Of a DNA stretch of 5,511 bases, positions 1-5,511 are shown piece by piece. The DNA is from Alkalibacterium sp046484155 (GTDB taxonomy: Bacteria > Bacillota > Bacilli > Lactobacillales > Carnobacteriaceae_A). Location: assembly GCF_046484155.1 (NCBI RefSeq), contig NZ_JAWOBT010000015.1, positions 1-5,511 of the forward strand, written 5' to 3'. Under the pieces are notes generated by a model. It was given only the letters and a program-made list of their open reading frames with translations. It was not told the DNA's origin and did no database searches. A program made the translations under genes and the position numbers. Position 1 is the stretch's first letter; each line of letters starts with the position of its first letter.

Positions 1-2073
1 AAAGAAGTTATCTTTGAACCGGGAGAATTCTTGGAATTACAAGAATTATTAAAAAATAAATGGAATATGTCCATCTCTCACGCTTCTAGCGAAACACCAG
101 CGCCTTCCCTTACACATCTCACCGAAAAGTTTGAAGAGTCTCGATTGAAGAATGTGATCGATTTATTACTCTCTTATTTATCCGATACACAAATGCGAAG
201 ATTAGATCACCTTCAAGAAATTGAAGAATACGAAACAAACCAGTTTCTTATTTTTGGACAAGAAGCGAGAAGAAATCTCGAATTAGCTGCTTCATTAAGG
301 GATGGCACCAAAAAAGGCACGTTGTTATGGTTGTTAGACGAAACTAAAACGTCTATGGGTGGACGGATGCTGAAATCATGGCTGGATAAACCGCTCATTC
401 AGAAATCTAAGATCGAAGAGAGAATGAATTATGTTGAAAGCTTACTTAATCATTTTTTCGAAAGAAATGATTTGAAAGAGCTTCTGGATAAAGTTTATGA
501 CTTGGAACGATTGGCAGGACGTACAGCCTTTGGTACGGTCAATGCCCGTGATCTCGTTCAGCTTAAACATTCACTCGAACAGATTCCTTATATAAAAGCA
601 ATCATTGAAATGCTCAATGATGAAAATCATTGGACTAAATACTTAACACAACTGGATCCAATCGCTGATGTGAAAGAACTGATTGAGCACTCGATCGTTG
701 AGGAACCTCCGTTGTCGACAACGGAAGGAGAAATCATAAAAACAGGCTACCATCCTCAATTGGACAAATACAAAGAAGCCATGACAAATGGTAAAAAGTG
801 GATGGCTGAACTTGAACAAAAAGAGAGAGCCGCTACCGGTATTAAAAACCTTAAGATAGGCTTTAATAAAGTTTTCGGTTATTATATCGAAATATCAAAA
901 GCCAATGTATCCAAGTTGGAAGAAGGTCGTTACGAAAGGAAACAAACGCTCTCGAATGCTGAACGATATAGTACGCCGGAATTGAAAGAAAAAGAATCAC
1001 TTATCTTGGAAGCTGAAGAAAAATCAAAGAACTTGGAATACGAATTATTCGTAGATATCAGAAACCAAGTGAAAGAAGAGATTGAGCGGTTGCAGCAATT
1101 AGCTAAGGTTATTGCAAAAGTTGACGTCCTTCAAAGTTTTGCTACAGTGAGTGAAGAATATAACTACGTGAGACCGTCATTTAGAATGGATAGCCAAGAT
1201 GTATCGATCATTAAGGGCAGACATCCTGTAGTCGAGAAAGTCATGGGAGAACAAGCCTATGTACCTAATGATGTGGAACTCATTGATGAAACATCCGTCC
1301 TTTTGATCACAGGGCCTAATATGTCTGGTAAAAGTACCTATATGCGTCAGCTTGCTCTGATTATCATTATGGCTCAGATGGGCTGTTTCGTTCCGGCTGA
1401 AGAAGCAAGATTACCGCTGTTCGACCGTCTATACACCCGGATCGGTGCCATGGATGACTTGATAGGCGGACAAAGTACCTTTATGGTCGAGATGACAGAG
1501 ACAAACCAGGCGTTGGAAAATGCGACACCAAAAAGTCTCTTGCTATTTGATGAGATCGGACGAGGCACGGCCACTTACGACGGGATGGCCTTAGCAGAAG
1601 CAATCATTGAATTTGTCCATGATCAAGTCAAAGCTAAGACCTTGTTTTCCACGCATTACCATGAGCTGACAGTGCTTGATGAGCGTTTACCCAAGCTGAA
1701 AAATGTCCATGTGGGGGCAGTGGAAGAAGCGGGTGACTTGGTCTTTCTGCATCAGATGTTACCTGGAGCTGCAGATAAAAGTTACGGTGTCCAAGTCGCT
1801 AAATTAGCAGGCCTGCCTCATCCGCTACTAAAAAGAGCAGAAAGCATCTTAAACGAATTAGAGAAGAAAGAAGAACATCTTTTTGAAAAGAAGGATGACA
1901 ATGATATTACTGAAACTCGATCGCAGGAACAAATGAACTTATTCGGAGCTCTTGATGAAAATGAAAAAGCTGTGATCGAAGAACTGGCGAACATGAACGT
2001 GTTGGCAACTACACCTCTGGATGCTTTACACGTTTTGAGTCAGTTACAACAGAAATTAAAGAACCGGGAATGA
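1..2073 (+). CDS. mutS: DNA mismatch repair ATPase MutS, 5'-truncated by the window edge
   Basis: MutS recognises mismatches and small loops in newly copied DNA and, with ATP, recruits MutL. The frame is open from base 1 (KEVIFEPGEF precedes the TTG at 31), so the TTG is not the start and 690 codons of the C-terminal part are visible. By comparison with E. coli MutS, roughly 165-175 residues are missing, including the F-x-E mismatch-reading domain I. Approximate layout in window codons: connector 1-90, core/lever 91-267 and 328-391, clamp 268-327, ATPase 392-624. Walker A GPNMSGKST is at codons 438-446. Walker B LLLFDEIGRGT has its DE at 517-518 and is followed by the STHYHEL switch and a helix-turn-helix segment (KSYGVQVAKLAGLP). 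Near the C-terminus QMNLF (codons 644-648) matches the beta-clamp-binding motif of MutS. No frameshift or lost catalytic residue is seen. It is MutS1 rather than MutS2: the connector/clamp layout is MutS1-like and no Smr domain follows. Confidence 0.98.
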   Translation, partial: KEVIFEPGEFLELQELLKNKWNMSISHASSETPAPSLTHLTEKFEESRLKNVIDLLLSYLSDTQMRRLDHLQEIEEYETNQFLIFGQEARRNLELAASLRDGTKKGTLLWLLDETKTSMGGRMLKSWLDKPLIQKSKIEERMNYVESLLNHFFERNDLKELLDKVYDLERLAGRTAFGTVNARDLVQLKHSLEQIPYIKAIIEMLNDENHWTKYLTQLDPIADVKELIEHSIVEEPPLSTTEGEIIKTGYHPQLDKYKEAMTNGKKWMAELEQKERAATGIKNLKIGFNKVFGYYIEISKANVSKLEEGRYERKQTLSNAERYSTPELKEKESLILEAEEKSKNLEYELFVDIRNQVKEEIERLQQLAKVIAKVDVLQSFATVSEEYNYVRPSFRMDSQDVSIIKGRHPVVEKVMGEQAYVPNDVELIDETSVLLITGPNMSGKSTYMRQLALIIIMAQMGCFVPAEEARLPLFDRLYTRIGAMDDLIGGQSTFMVEMTETNQALENATPKSLLLFDEIGRGTATYDGMALAEAIIEFVHDQVKAKTLFSTHYHELTVLDERLPKLKNVHVGAVEEAGDLVFLHQMLPGAADKSYGVQVAKLAGLPHPLLKRAESILNELEKKEEHLFEKKDDNDITETRSQEQMNLFGALDENEKAVIEELANMNVLATTPLDALHVLSQLQQKLKNRE

Positions 2074-2089
2074 AAGTTGGAAAAATTAA

Positions 2090-3997
2090 ATGACAACTAA
2101 AATTCAAATCATGTCCACGACGTTAGCCAATCAAATAGCAGCTGGGGAAGTCATTGAACGCCCGGCATCCGTGGTTAAAGAACTGCTTGAGAATGCTATC
2201 GATGCCAACAGCACGCGGATTGAAGTCTTTGTAGAAGAAGCAGGGATCAAAAGTATTCAGGTCATTGATGACGGTGAAGGCATACCCTCAGCTGAAGTTC
2301 CTTCGGCTTTTGAAAGACACGCGACATCGAAACTGATTGCAGACGAAGATCTGTTTAGGATTCGAACATTAGGCTTTAGGGGAGAAGCGTTACCAAGCAT
2401 TGCCTCTGTATCAAAAATCACTTTAGAAACGGCTGAAGAAGGACAATCAGGCGTGCACATCGAATTGCATGGTGGAAAAATCGTGGAACAACGTGCAGCT
2501 TCTTCAAGAAAAGGGGTCAATATAAAAGTTGAGGAATTGTTTTATAATACGCCCGCTCGACTTAAGTATATAAAAACACTACAGACAGAATTGGCGCACA
2601 TTAACGACACGGTTAATCGGCTGGCTCTAGCCCATCCTGAAATTTCATTTAAACTTGTCTCAGATGGGAACACTATGATAAAGACAGCAGGTAATAGTGA
2701 TCAAAAACAAGCCATAGCCGGTGTATACGGTGTTGGTATTGCAAAGAAAATGTGTGAGATCAAAGAGACCTCTTTTGACTTTGAAGTATCGGGTTACGTT
2801 TCTTTACCCGAAGTCACACGTGCCAATAATAAATATCTTACGGTAATTATCAATGGCAGATACATTAAAAATTACGCTTTGAATAAGGCGATTGCAGACG
2901 GATTCGGATCGAAAATCATGATCGGCAGGTATCCTATAGCCGTCATCAATGTGAAAATCGATCCGTTGCTTCTAGATGTCAATGTGCACCCGACCAAGCA
3001 GCAAATAAGGATAAGCAATGAGAAAGAACTGGGTCAGCTCATTAGTTCTGCTATTAACACTAGGATGAATCAGGAAGTGAGAATACCGAGTGCGATAGAT
3101 AATTTACAAAAGAAGAATAATGGTTCTATGAGGTATCGGAAAGACGAACAGACGCGTTTAGCTTTTGACGGCAGCCCGAAAGAAGATGATCAGTGGTCAG
3201 CTCCAAAAGCTCCTCTAGACGATCGGTACACAGCAAAGCAGAATAATGCTTATAGCTATGAAGAGACTACAGCAACCCATCACAGAGAAGCAGCTAGCTC
3301 TATAGGAGAGGGAAACAGAGTCACCTCAGAACAAAATGCCATGATTCATGAAGAACCTATTTTGAAAACAGTTGAAAAAATCAGCGATGTAAAAGAACAG
3401 ACAAAGCAATTTCCCGAATTAGAATACATCGGACAAATGCATGGTACTTATCTGTTCGCTCAGAACGAAGAAGGACTGTATGTTATTGATCAACATGCTG
3501 CCCAAGAACGTATCAAGTATGAGTACTACAGAGAGAATATCGATCAAAACGGAACAGAGTTGCAAGAGCTGCTTATTCCTATTGTGGTTGAATACCCTTC
3601 TAATGAAGCGCTCGTCATCAAAGATAATAAACAGAAGTTAGCAGAAGCTTCTGTTTTCCTGGAAGAGTTTGGCCAAAACAGCTTTATCGTGAGACAGCAC
3701 CCTACTTGGATGCTGCCAGGACAAGAAGAAGATACGATAAAAGAAATGATCGACTTCTTTTTAGAGAAATCCTCGTTGTCCGTCAATAAATTTCGGGAAG
3801 CGACAGCCATCATGATGAGTTGTAAACGATCGATAAAAGCGAACCATCATTTATCCAACGATGAAGCGAGAGAGCTGTTAAGGCAATTAAGGGTGACAAA
3901 GAATCCTTATAATTGTCCTCATGGAAGACCCGTGATGGTTAATTTCACTACCAATGACATGGAAAAGATGTTCAAGCGGATACAAGATTCTCATTGA
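2090..3997 (+). CDS. mutL: DNA mismatch repair endonuclease MutL
   Basis: MutL couples mismatch recognition by MutS to strand nicking. The 635 residues are normal family length. The N-terminal GHKL ATPase has motif I ELLENAIDA (31-39; E31 and N35 match E. coli E29 and N33), DDGEGIP (60-66) and TLGFRGEALPSIASVS (93-108). A polar, low-conservation linker spans about 335-440. The C-terminal domain carries DQHA(X)2E(X)4E at 467-478, SCKRSIK at 577-583 and CPHGRP at 609-614. These are the metal-dependent endonuclease motifs present in Bacillus-type MutL and absent from E. coli MutL, so methyl-independent repair is expected. QELLIP at 492-497 fits the QXX(L/I)XP clamp-binding motif. An in-frame TAA at 2087-2089 makes ATG 2090 the first possible start, and ANQIAAGEVIERPASVVKEL sits at the usual distance from it. 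The gene is 16 bases from mutS and has only a poor Shine-Dalgarno sequence, which suggests coupling to mutS translation. Confidence 0.98.
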   Translation: MTTKIQIMSTTLANQIAAGEVIERPASVVKELLENAIDANSTRIEVFVEEAGIKSIQVIDDGEGIPSAEVPSAFERHATSKLIADEDLFRIRTLGFRGEALPSIASVSKITLETAEEGQSGVHIELHGGKIVEQRAASSRKGVNIKVEELFYNTPARLKYIKTLQTELAHINDTVNRLALAHPEISFKLVSDGNTMIKTAGNSDQKQAIAGVYGVGIAKKMCEIKETSFDFEVSGYVSLPEVTRANNKYLTVIINGRYIKNYALNKAIADGFGSKIMIGRYPIAVINVKIDPLLLDVNVHPTKQQIRISNEKELGQLISSAINTRMNQEVRIPSAIDNLQKKNNGSMRYRKDEQTRLAFDGSPKEDDQWSAPKAPLDDRYTAKQNNAYSYEETTATHHREAASSIGEGNRVTSEQNAMIHEEPILKTVEKISDVKEQTKQFPELEYIGQMHGTYLFAQNEEGLYVIDQHAAQERIKYEYYRENIDQNGTELQELLIPIVVEYPSNEALVIKDNKQKLAEASVFLEEFGQNSFIVRQHPTWMLPGQEEDTIKEMIDFFLEKSSLSVNKFREATAIMMSCKRSIKANHHLSNDEARELLRQLRVTKNPYNCPHGRPVMVNFTTNDMEKMFKRIQDSH

Positions 3998-4013
3998 TTT
4001 GAGAGTCTTTTTT
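3984..4013 (+). terminator. Intrinsic terminator of mutS-mutL, overlapping the mutL stop codon
   Basis: AAGATTCTCA (3984-3993) pairs with TGAGAGTCTT (4000-4009): ten pairs, one of them a U:G wobble, closing a six-base loop TTGATT. The T run 4008-4013 supplies the U tract. The 5' arm encodes the last mutL residues and the stop codon TGA (3995-3997) is in the loop. On the opposite strand the hairpin has no T tract, so it should stop only + strand transcription, ending the mutSL unit. Confidence 0.85.
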
Positions 4014-4029
4014 CTCAATAGAAAAGGTC

Positions 4030-4047
4030 ATTATAAGCGCTAATAAT
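4030..4047. promoter_or_regulatory. cre-like palindrome (candidate CcpA operator)
   Basis: ATTATAAGCGCTAATAAT is an 18-base palindrome with eight of nine base pairs matching around the AGCGCT centre. The inner 14 bases (4032-4045) agree with the catabolite-responsive element consensus TGWAARCGYTWNCW at 12 of 14 positions. The two misses are the symmetric outer G and C, here A and T. It abuts and shares one base with the -35 element of the candidate promoter at 4047-4076, a plausible place for a regulator to act. CcpA binding is inferred from consensus only; another dimeric regulator is possible. Confidence 0.4.
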
Positions 4048-4076
4048 TGCTATTCAAAAGAATATTCGCTTACAAT
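4047..4076 (+). promoter_or_regulatory. Candidate sigma-A promoter for the DUF937 remnant and msrB
   Basis: TTGCTA (4047-4052, four of six matches to TTGACA) and TACAAT (4071-4076, five of six matches to TATAAT) are separated by 18 bases. Transcription would start near 4083, giving a leader of about 40 bases before ATG 4125. It lies just after the mutL terminator and is the best candidate I see for driving msrB, since I find no convincing promoter between 4125 and 4358. The spacer contains the small inverted repeat TATTC-AAAA-GAATA (4051-4064). Confidence 0.55.
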
Positions 4077-4111
4077 AAAACAGAGGAATACTTTTCTTAA
4101 TACACAGGAAA

Positions 4112-4116
4112 GAGGG
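4112..4116 (+). promoter_or_regulatory. Ribosome binding site of the DUF937 remnant
   Basis: GAGGG lies eight bases before ATG 4125. This good signal is what identifies the original start of the now broken gene, although the reading frame behind it closes after 33 codons. Confidence 0.75.
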
Positions 4117-4124
4117 AATCGCTG

Positions 4125-4357
4125 ATGGGTATTGTGTCAACAGTTATGAATCAATTGGGTAATCAAAATGATTTAGAGTTTATAGCAAAAACAACGGACA
4201 AACCAAATCAGTCTTGTCTATGCTAGCGTTACCTGCATTGATTGTGGTTGCTAAACGAAATCCTTCAAATGTTTTAAGTAAATCTATTGATCAGAACACT
4301 GAGGTGGATAAAGCCAAAGATGCCTTAGGTAATCTATTCGAAAAAAGGAGACCAATT
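4125..4357 (+). pseudogene. Frameshifted, shortened DUF937-family gene remnant
   Basis: From ATG 4125 the frame reads MGIVSTVMNQLGNQNDLEFI and then AKTTDKPNQ before closing at TAG 4224-4226 (33 residues). The opening resembles the start of DUF937 proteins, a bacterial family of unknown function. The family pattern resumes in the -1 frame: QTKSVLSMLALPALIVVAKR (about 4199-4258), then SKSIDQN and DKAKDALGNLFEK. A one-base loss (or equivalent) between about 4185 and 4213 would join the two halves. Even when joined, the product is only about 75 residues, against well over 100 for most family members as I know them. The second half could come from either the first or the second LSMLAP-like repeat of a full-length protein, so an internal deletion is likely as well. 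There is no stop before msrB, so the shifted frame continues into MsrB. I see no classical slippery heptamer that would favour programmed frameshifting. A sequencing error could explain the shift but not the short length. Confidence 0.7.
4344..4350 (+). promoter_or_regulatory. Ribosome binding site that sets the msrB start
   Basis: AAAGGAG is followed by seven bases and ATG 4358. It decides the start. The open frame extends back to TTG 4214, and a longest-frame caller would make a 194-residue protein, but that upstream part is DUF937 remnant and TTG 4214 has no comparable signal. Confidence 0.9.
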
Positions 4358-4798
4358 ATGTCAGAATATAAAGATAAGGAACAATTAAAGAAAGAGCTGA
4401 CACCTATACAATATAAAGTGACTCAGAAGAACGCAACTGAACGTCCGGGGACTGGCGAGTATGACCAGTTCTTTGAAGAAGGTATTTTTGTTGATGTTGT
4501 GAGCGGAGAACCGCTTTTTTCTTCAAAAGACAAGTATGATGCGGGCTGTGGCTGGCCATCGTTTACTAAGCCGATAACAAAACAAACAGTCAAAGAAAAA
4601 ACAGATTCTAAATTCGGAATGCACAGAACGGAAGTCAGAAGTAAAGAAGCAGACTCCCACTTGGGTCATGTTTTTACAGATGGCCCTGAGGATAAAGGCG
4701 GATTACGTTACTGTATCAATTCGGCAGCTCTAAAATTTATTCCGAAATCACAATTAAAAGAAAAAGGTTACGAGGAATATCTAGCAGAATTTGAATAA
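4358..4798 (+). CDS. msrB: Peptide-methionine (R)-S-oxide reductase MsrB
   Basis: MsrB reduces the R isomer of methionine sulfoxide in proteins back to methionine in the cytoplasm, usually recycled by thioredoxin. From ATG 4358 it has 146 residues, full family length. SGEPLFSSKDKYDAGCGWPSF (key part CGWPSF, C64) leads the catalytic fold. HRTEVRS and SHLGHVFTDGP follow, and RYCINSAALKF carries the catalytic cysteine C119. C64 is at the position of the resolving cysteine in two-cysteine MsrB enzymes. The four zinc-binding cysteines found in E. coli MsrB are absent (SGEP and SKEADSHLG stand where CxxC pairs would be), as in the Bacillus-type zinc-free form. The start is set by the AAAGGAG signal; the frame is open further upstream only because it runs through a DUF937 remnant. 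It is probably transcribed from the promoter at 4047-4076 and stops at the hairpin at 4820-4860. No msrA is visible. Confidence 0.96.
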   Translation: MSEYKDKEQLKKELTPIQYKVTQKNATERPGTGEYDQFFEEGIFVDVVSGEPLFSSKDKYDAGCGWPSFTKPITKQTVKEKTDSKFGMHRTEVRSKEADSHLGHVFTDGPEDKGGLRYCINSAALKFIPKSQLKEKGYEEYLAEFE

Positions 4799-4819
4799 GC
4801 AGTCTTAATAGAAAAAGTG

Positions 4820-4860
4820 AAACATCTGTTCAGAGGGATATTTAATGAACAGGTGTTTTT
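4820..4860 (+). terminator. Intrinsic terminator of msrB
   Basis: AAACATCTGTTCA (4820-4832) pairs with TGAACAGGTGTTT (4846-4858), thirteen pairs with one U:G wobble, around a 13-base loop. The T run 4856-4860 forms the end of the stem and a short U tract. It separates msrB transcription from ruvA. The T tract is short and partly used in pairing, so some read-through into ruvA is possible. Confidence 0.8.
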
Positions 4861-4861
4861 A

Positions 4862-4870
4862 TGTTATAAT
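4862..4870 (+). promoter_or_regulatory. Extended -10 promoter of ruvA
   Basis: TGTTATAAT is a perfect TATAAT (4865-4870) with the TGN extension at 4862-4864. The -35 region is poor; the best fit is TTTAAT (4841-4846) at 18 bases spacing, which lies in the loop and first base of the msrB terminator's 3' arm. Extended -10 promoters need little -35 contact, so this is credible. Transcription would start near 4877, about 30 bases before ATG 4907. Confidence 0.7.
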
Positions 4871-4895
4871 ACTATAGATTGACTACAAGTGGGAT

Positions 4896-4900
4896 GAGGG
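4896..4900 (+). promoter_or_regulatory. Ribosome binding site of ruvA
   Basis: GAGGG stands six bases before ATG 4907, and the encoded MFEYIKG opening is the usual RuvA N-terminus, so signal and protein agree on this start. Confidence 0.85.
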
Positions 4901-4906
4901 AAATAA

Positions 4907-5511
4907 ATGTTCGAATACATAAAAGGAATTATCAAACATATCTATCCGGGTTATATTGTGCTGGAAGCAAATAATATTGGGTATAAGATACTTATGGGAA
5001 ATCCTTTCCGTTATTCTGATAAACTGCACAACGAAGACATTATTTATATTTATCATGATGTTAAACAAGATGCCATGAATCTGTTTGGGTTTGTGACCTT
5101 ACAAGAAAAGAACTTATTTTTGAAATTGATCAATGTTTCGGGAATCGGTCCGAAGTCAGCGCTAGCTATATTAGCAAACGAAGATCATCAAGGTTTTGTG
5201 CAAGCCATCGAGGATAATAATTCAACCTATCTGACTAAGTTTCCTGGAGTTGGGAAAAAAACAGCAGCTCAGATTGTTTTAGATTTAAAAGGGAAGTTGT
5301 CAGAGTTCGATATCACCGAAGCTGCAAAGAGAGAATCACTTAATCGATCTGAGCATTACGGCAAAATTAATTCTTCGTTTGAGGAAGCTATGGAAGCCTT
5401 ACTGGCATTGGGTTATTCAAGTCGGGATATACAAAAAGTGAAGAAACAGATAGATCAACAGGCCGATCTGACAACAGATGCCTATATAAGAGAAGCTCTA
5501 AGTAAATTAAT
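4907..5511 (+). CDS. ruvA: Holliday junction branch migration protein RuvA, 3' end cut by the window
   Basis: RuvA binds four-way DNA junctions as a tetramer and loads the RuvB helicase for branch migration in recombinational repair. The frame gives 201 complete codons and remains open at the window edge. The family is about 200-205 residues, so only a few are missing. Domain I (about 1-62) is the OB fold, starting MFEYIKGIIKHIYPGYIVLE. Domain II has two helix-hairpin-helix motifs: VSGIGPKSA (77-85) and FPGVGKKTA (112-120), which contact the DNA backbone. A flexible linker (about 131-155) leads to domain III (156-201, FEEAMEALLALGYSSRDIQK), the RuvB-contacting three-helix domain. Every domain is intact as far as seen. 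It has its own extended -10 promoter just behind the msrB terminator. ruvB is expected next, outside the window, by family convention rather than from this sequence. Confidence 0.97.
   Translation, partial: MFEYIKGIIKHIYPGYIVLEANNIGYKILMGNPFRYSDKLHNEDIIYIYHDVKQDAMNLFGFVTLQEKNLFLKLINVSGIGPKSALAILANEDHQGFVQAIEDNNSTYLTKFPGVGKKTAAQIVLDLKGKLSEFDITEAAKRESLNRSEHYGKINSSFEEAMEALLALGYSSRDIQKVKKQIDQQADLTTDAYIREALSKL

Noticed and set aside
31..33. TTG as the start of mutS
   Set aside because: The frame is open to base 1 with MutS-like residues, no ribosome binding site fits, and starting here would cut into the connector domain; the true start is outside the window.
213..398. Open antisense frame within mutS, with similar ones at 1374-1574, 2257-2520 and 3544-3813
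   Set aside because: They lie wholly opposite strongly conserved mutS/mutL coding sequence, have no ribosome binding sites and no recognisable protein features.
3441..3641. Same-strand frame inside mutL
   Set aside because: It overlaps the MutL endonuclease motif region in another frame and has no supporting signals.
4091..4112. Possible leader hairpin CTTTTC with GGAAAG near the ribosome binding site
   Set aside because: Only six pairs with one wobble and a ten-base loop, leaving GAGGG mostly free; too weak to call a regulator or riboswitch.
4185..4216. Programmed -1 frameshift in the DUF937 remnant
   Set aside because: No X-XXY-YYZ heptamer in the right phase; the nearest A run (GCAAAAACAACG) has only five A bases, and no stable downstream structure is evident. 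Gene decay is simpler.
4214..4357. A 48-residue N-terminal extension of MsrB
   Set aside because: It matches DUF937-like sequence, starts at a TTG without a ribosome binding site, and msrB has its own AAAGGAG and ATG at 4358.
4017..4820. AATAGAAAA occurring after both the mutL stop (4017) and the msrB stop (4807)
   Set aside because: Nine AT-rich bases in an AT-rich background; no extended repeat around them.
4883..5068. Antisense frame over the ruvA start
   Set aside because: It is opposite the conserved RuvA OB-fold region; no promoter or ribosome binding site is seen for it.
1..5511. Search for CRISPR arrays, tRNA or rRNA genes, insertion sequences and phage attachment sites
   Set aside because: No spaced direct repeats, no cloverleaf-like segment, no transposase-like protein and no terminal inverted repeats seen; the region reads as core chromosome.

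Overview
The window is a stretch of a low-to-moderate GC Firmicutes chromosome, all genes on the + strand, and looks like ordinary core genome. Protein style (MutL with an endonuclease motif, zinc-less MsrB, RuvA), strong AGGAG-type ribosome binding sites, and the order mutS-mutL-(small genes)-ruvA suggest the order Lactobacillales. My best guess is the Carnobacteriaceae/Enterococcaceae neighbourhood. That assignment is by eye, not by search.

Layout: (1) Bases 1-2073 are the 3' four fifths of mutS; the 5' end, with the mismatch-reading domain, lies outside the window. (2) mutL (2090-3997) follows after 16 bases, probably in the same transcript. It ends in an intrinsic terminator whose hairpin begins inside the last mutL codons and holds the stop codon in its loop. 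(3) Bases 4014-4124 carry a cre-like palindrome, a candidate promoter and a ribosome binding site. (4) Bases 4125-4357 hold a frameshifted, shortened remnant of a DUF937 gene. (5) msrB (4358-4798) starts behind its own strong ribosome binding site and ends in a second intrinsic terminator. (6) An extended -10 promoter lies directly behind that terminator and drives ruvA (4907 onward), which runs off the window only a few codons before its expected end.

How the genes work together: MutS and MutL form the methyl-independent mismatch repair system. Both keep a beta-clamp-binding motif (QMNLF in MutS, QELLIP in MutL), and MutL keeps the DQHA(X)2E(X)4E nicking site. RuvA is the Holliday-junction-binding subunit of the RuvAB branch-migration motor; ruvB is expected just downstream. 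MsrB repairs oxidised methionine in proteins, so the block is a repair neighbourhood, but each unit has its own promoter or terminator.

I see no previously undescribed system. The points most worth a second look are the decayed DUF937 gene that reads in frame into msrB, the cre-like palindrome at its promoter, and the two compact terminator arrangements.
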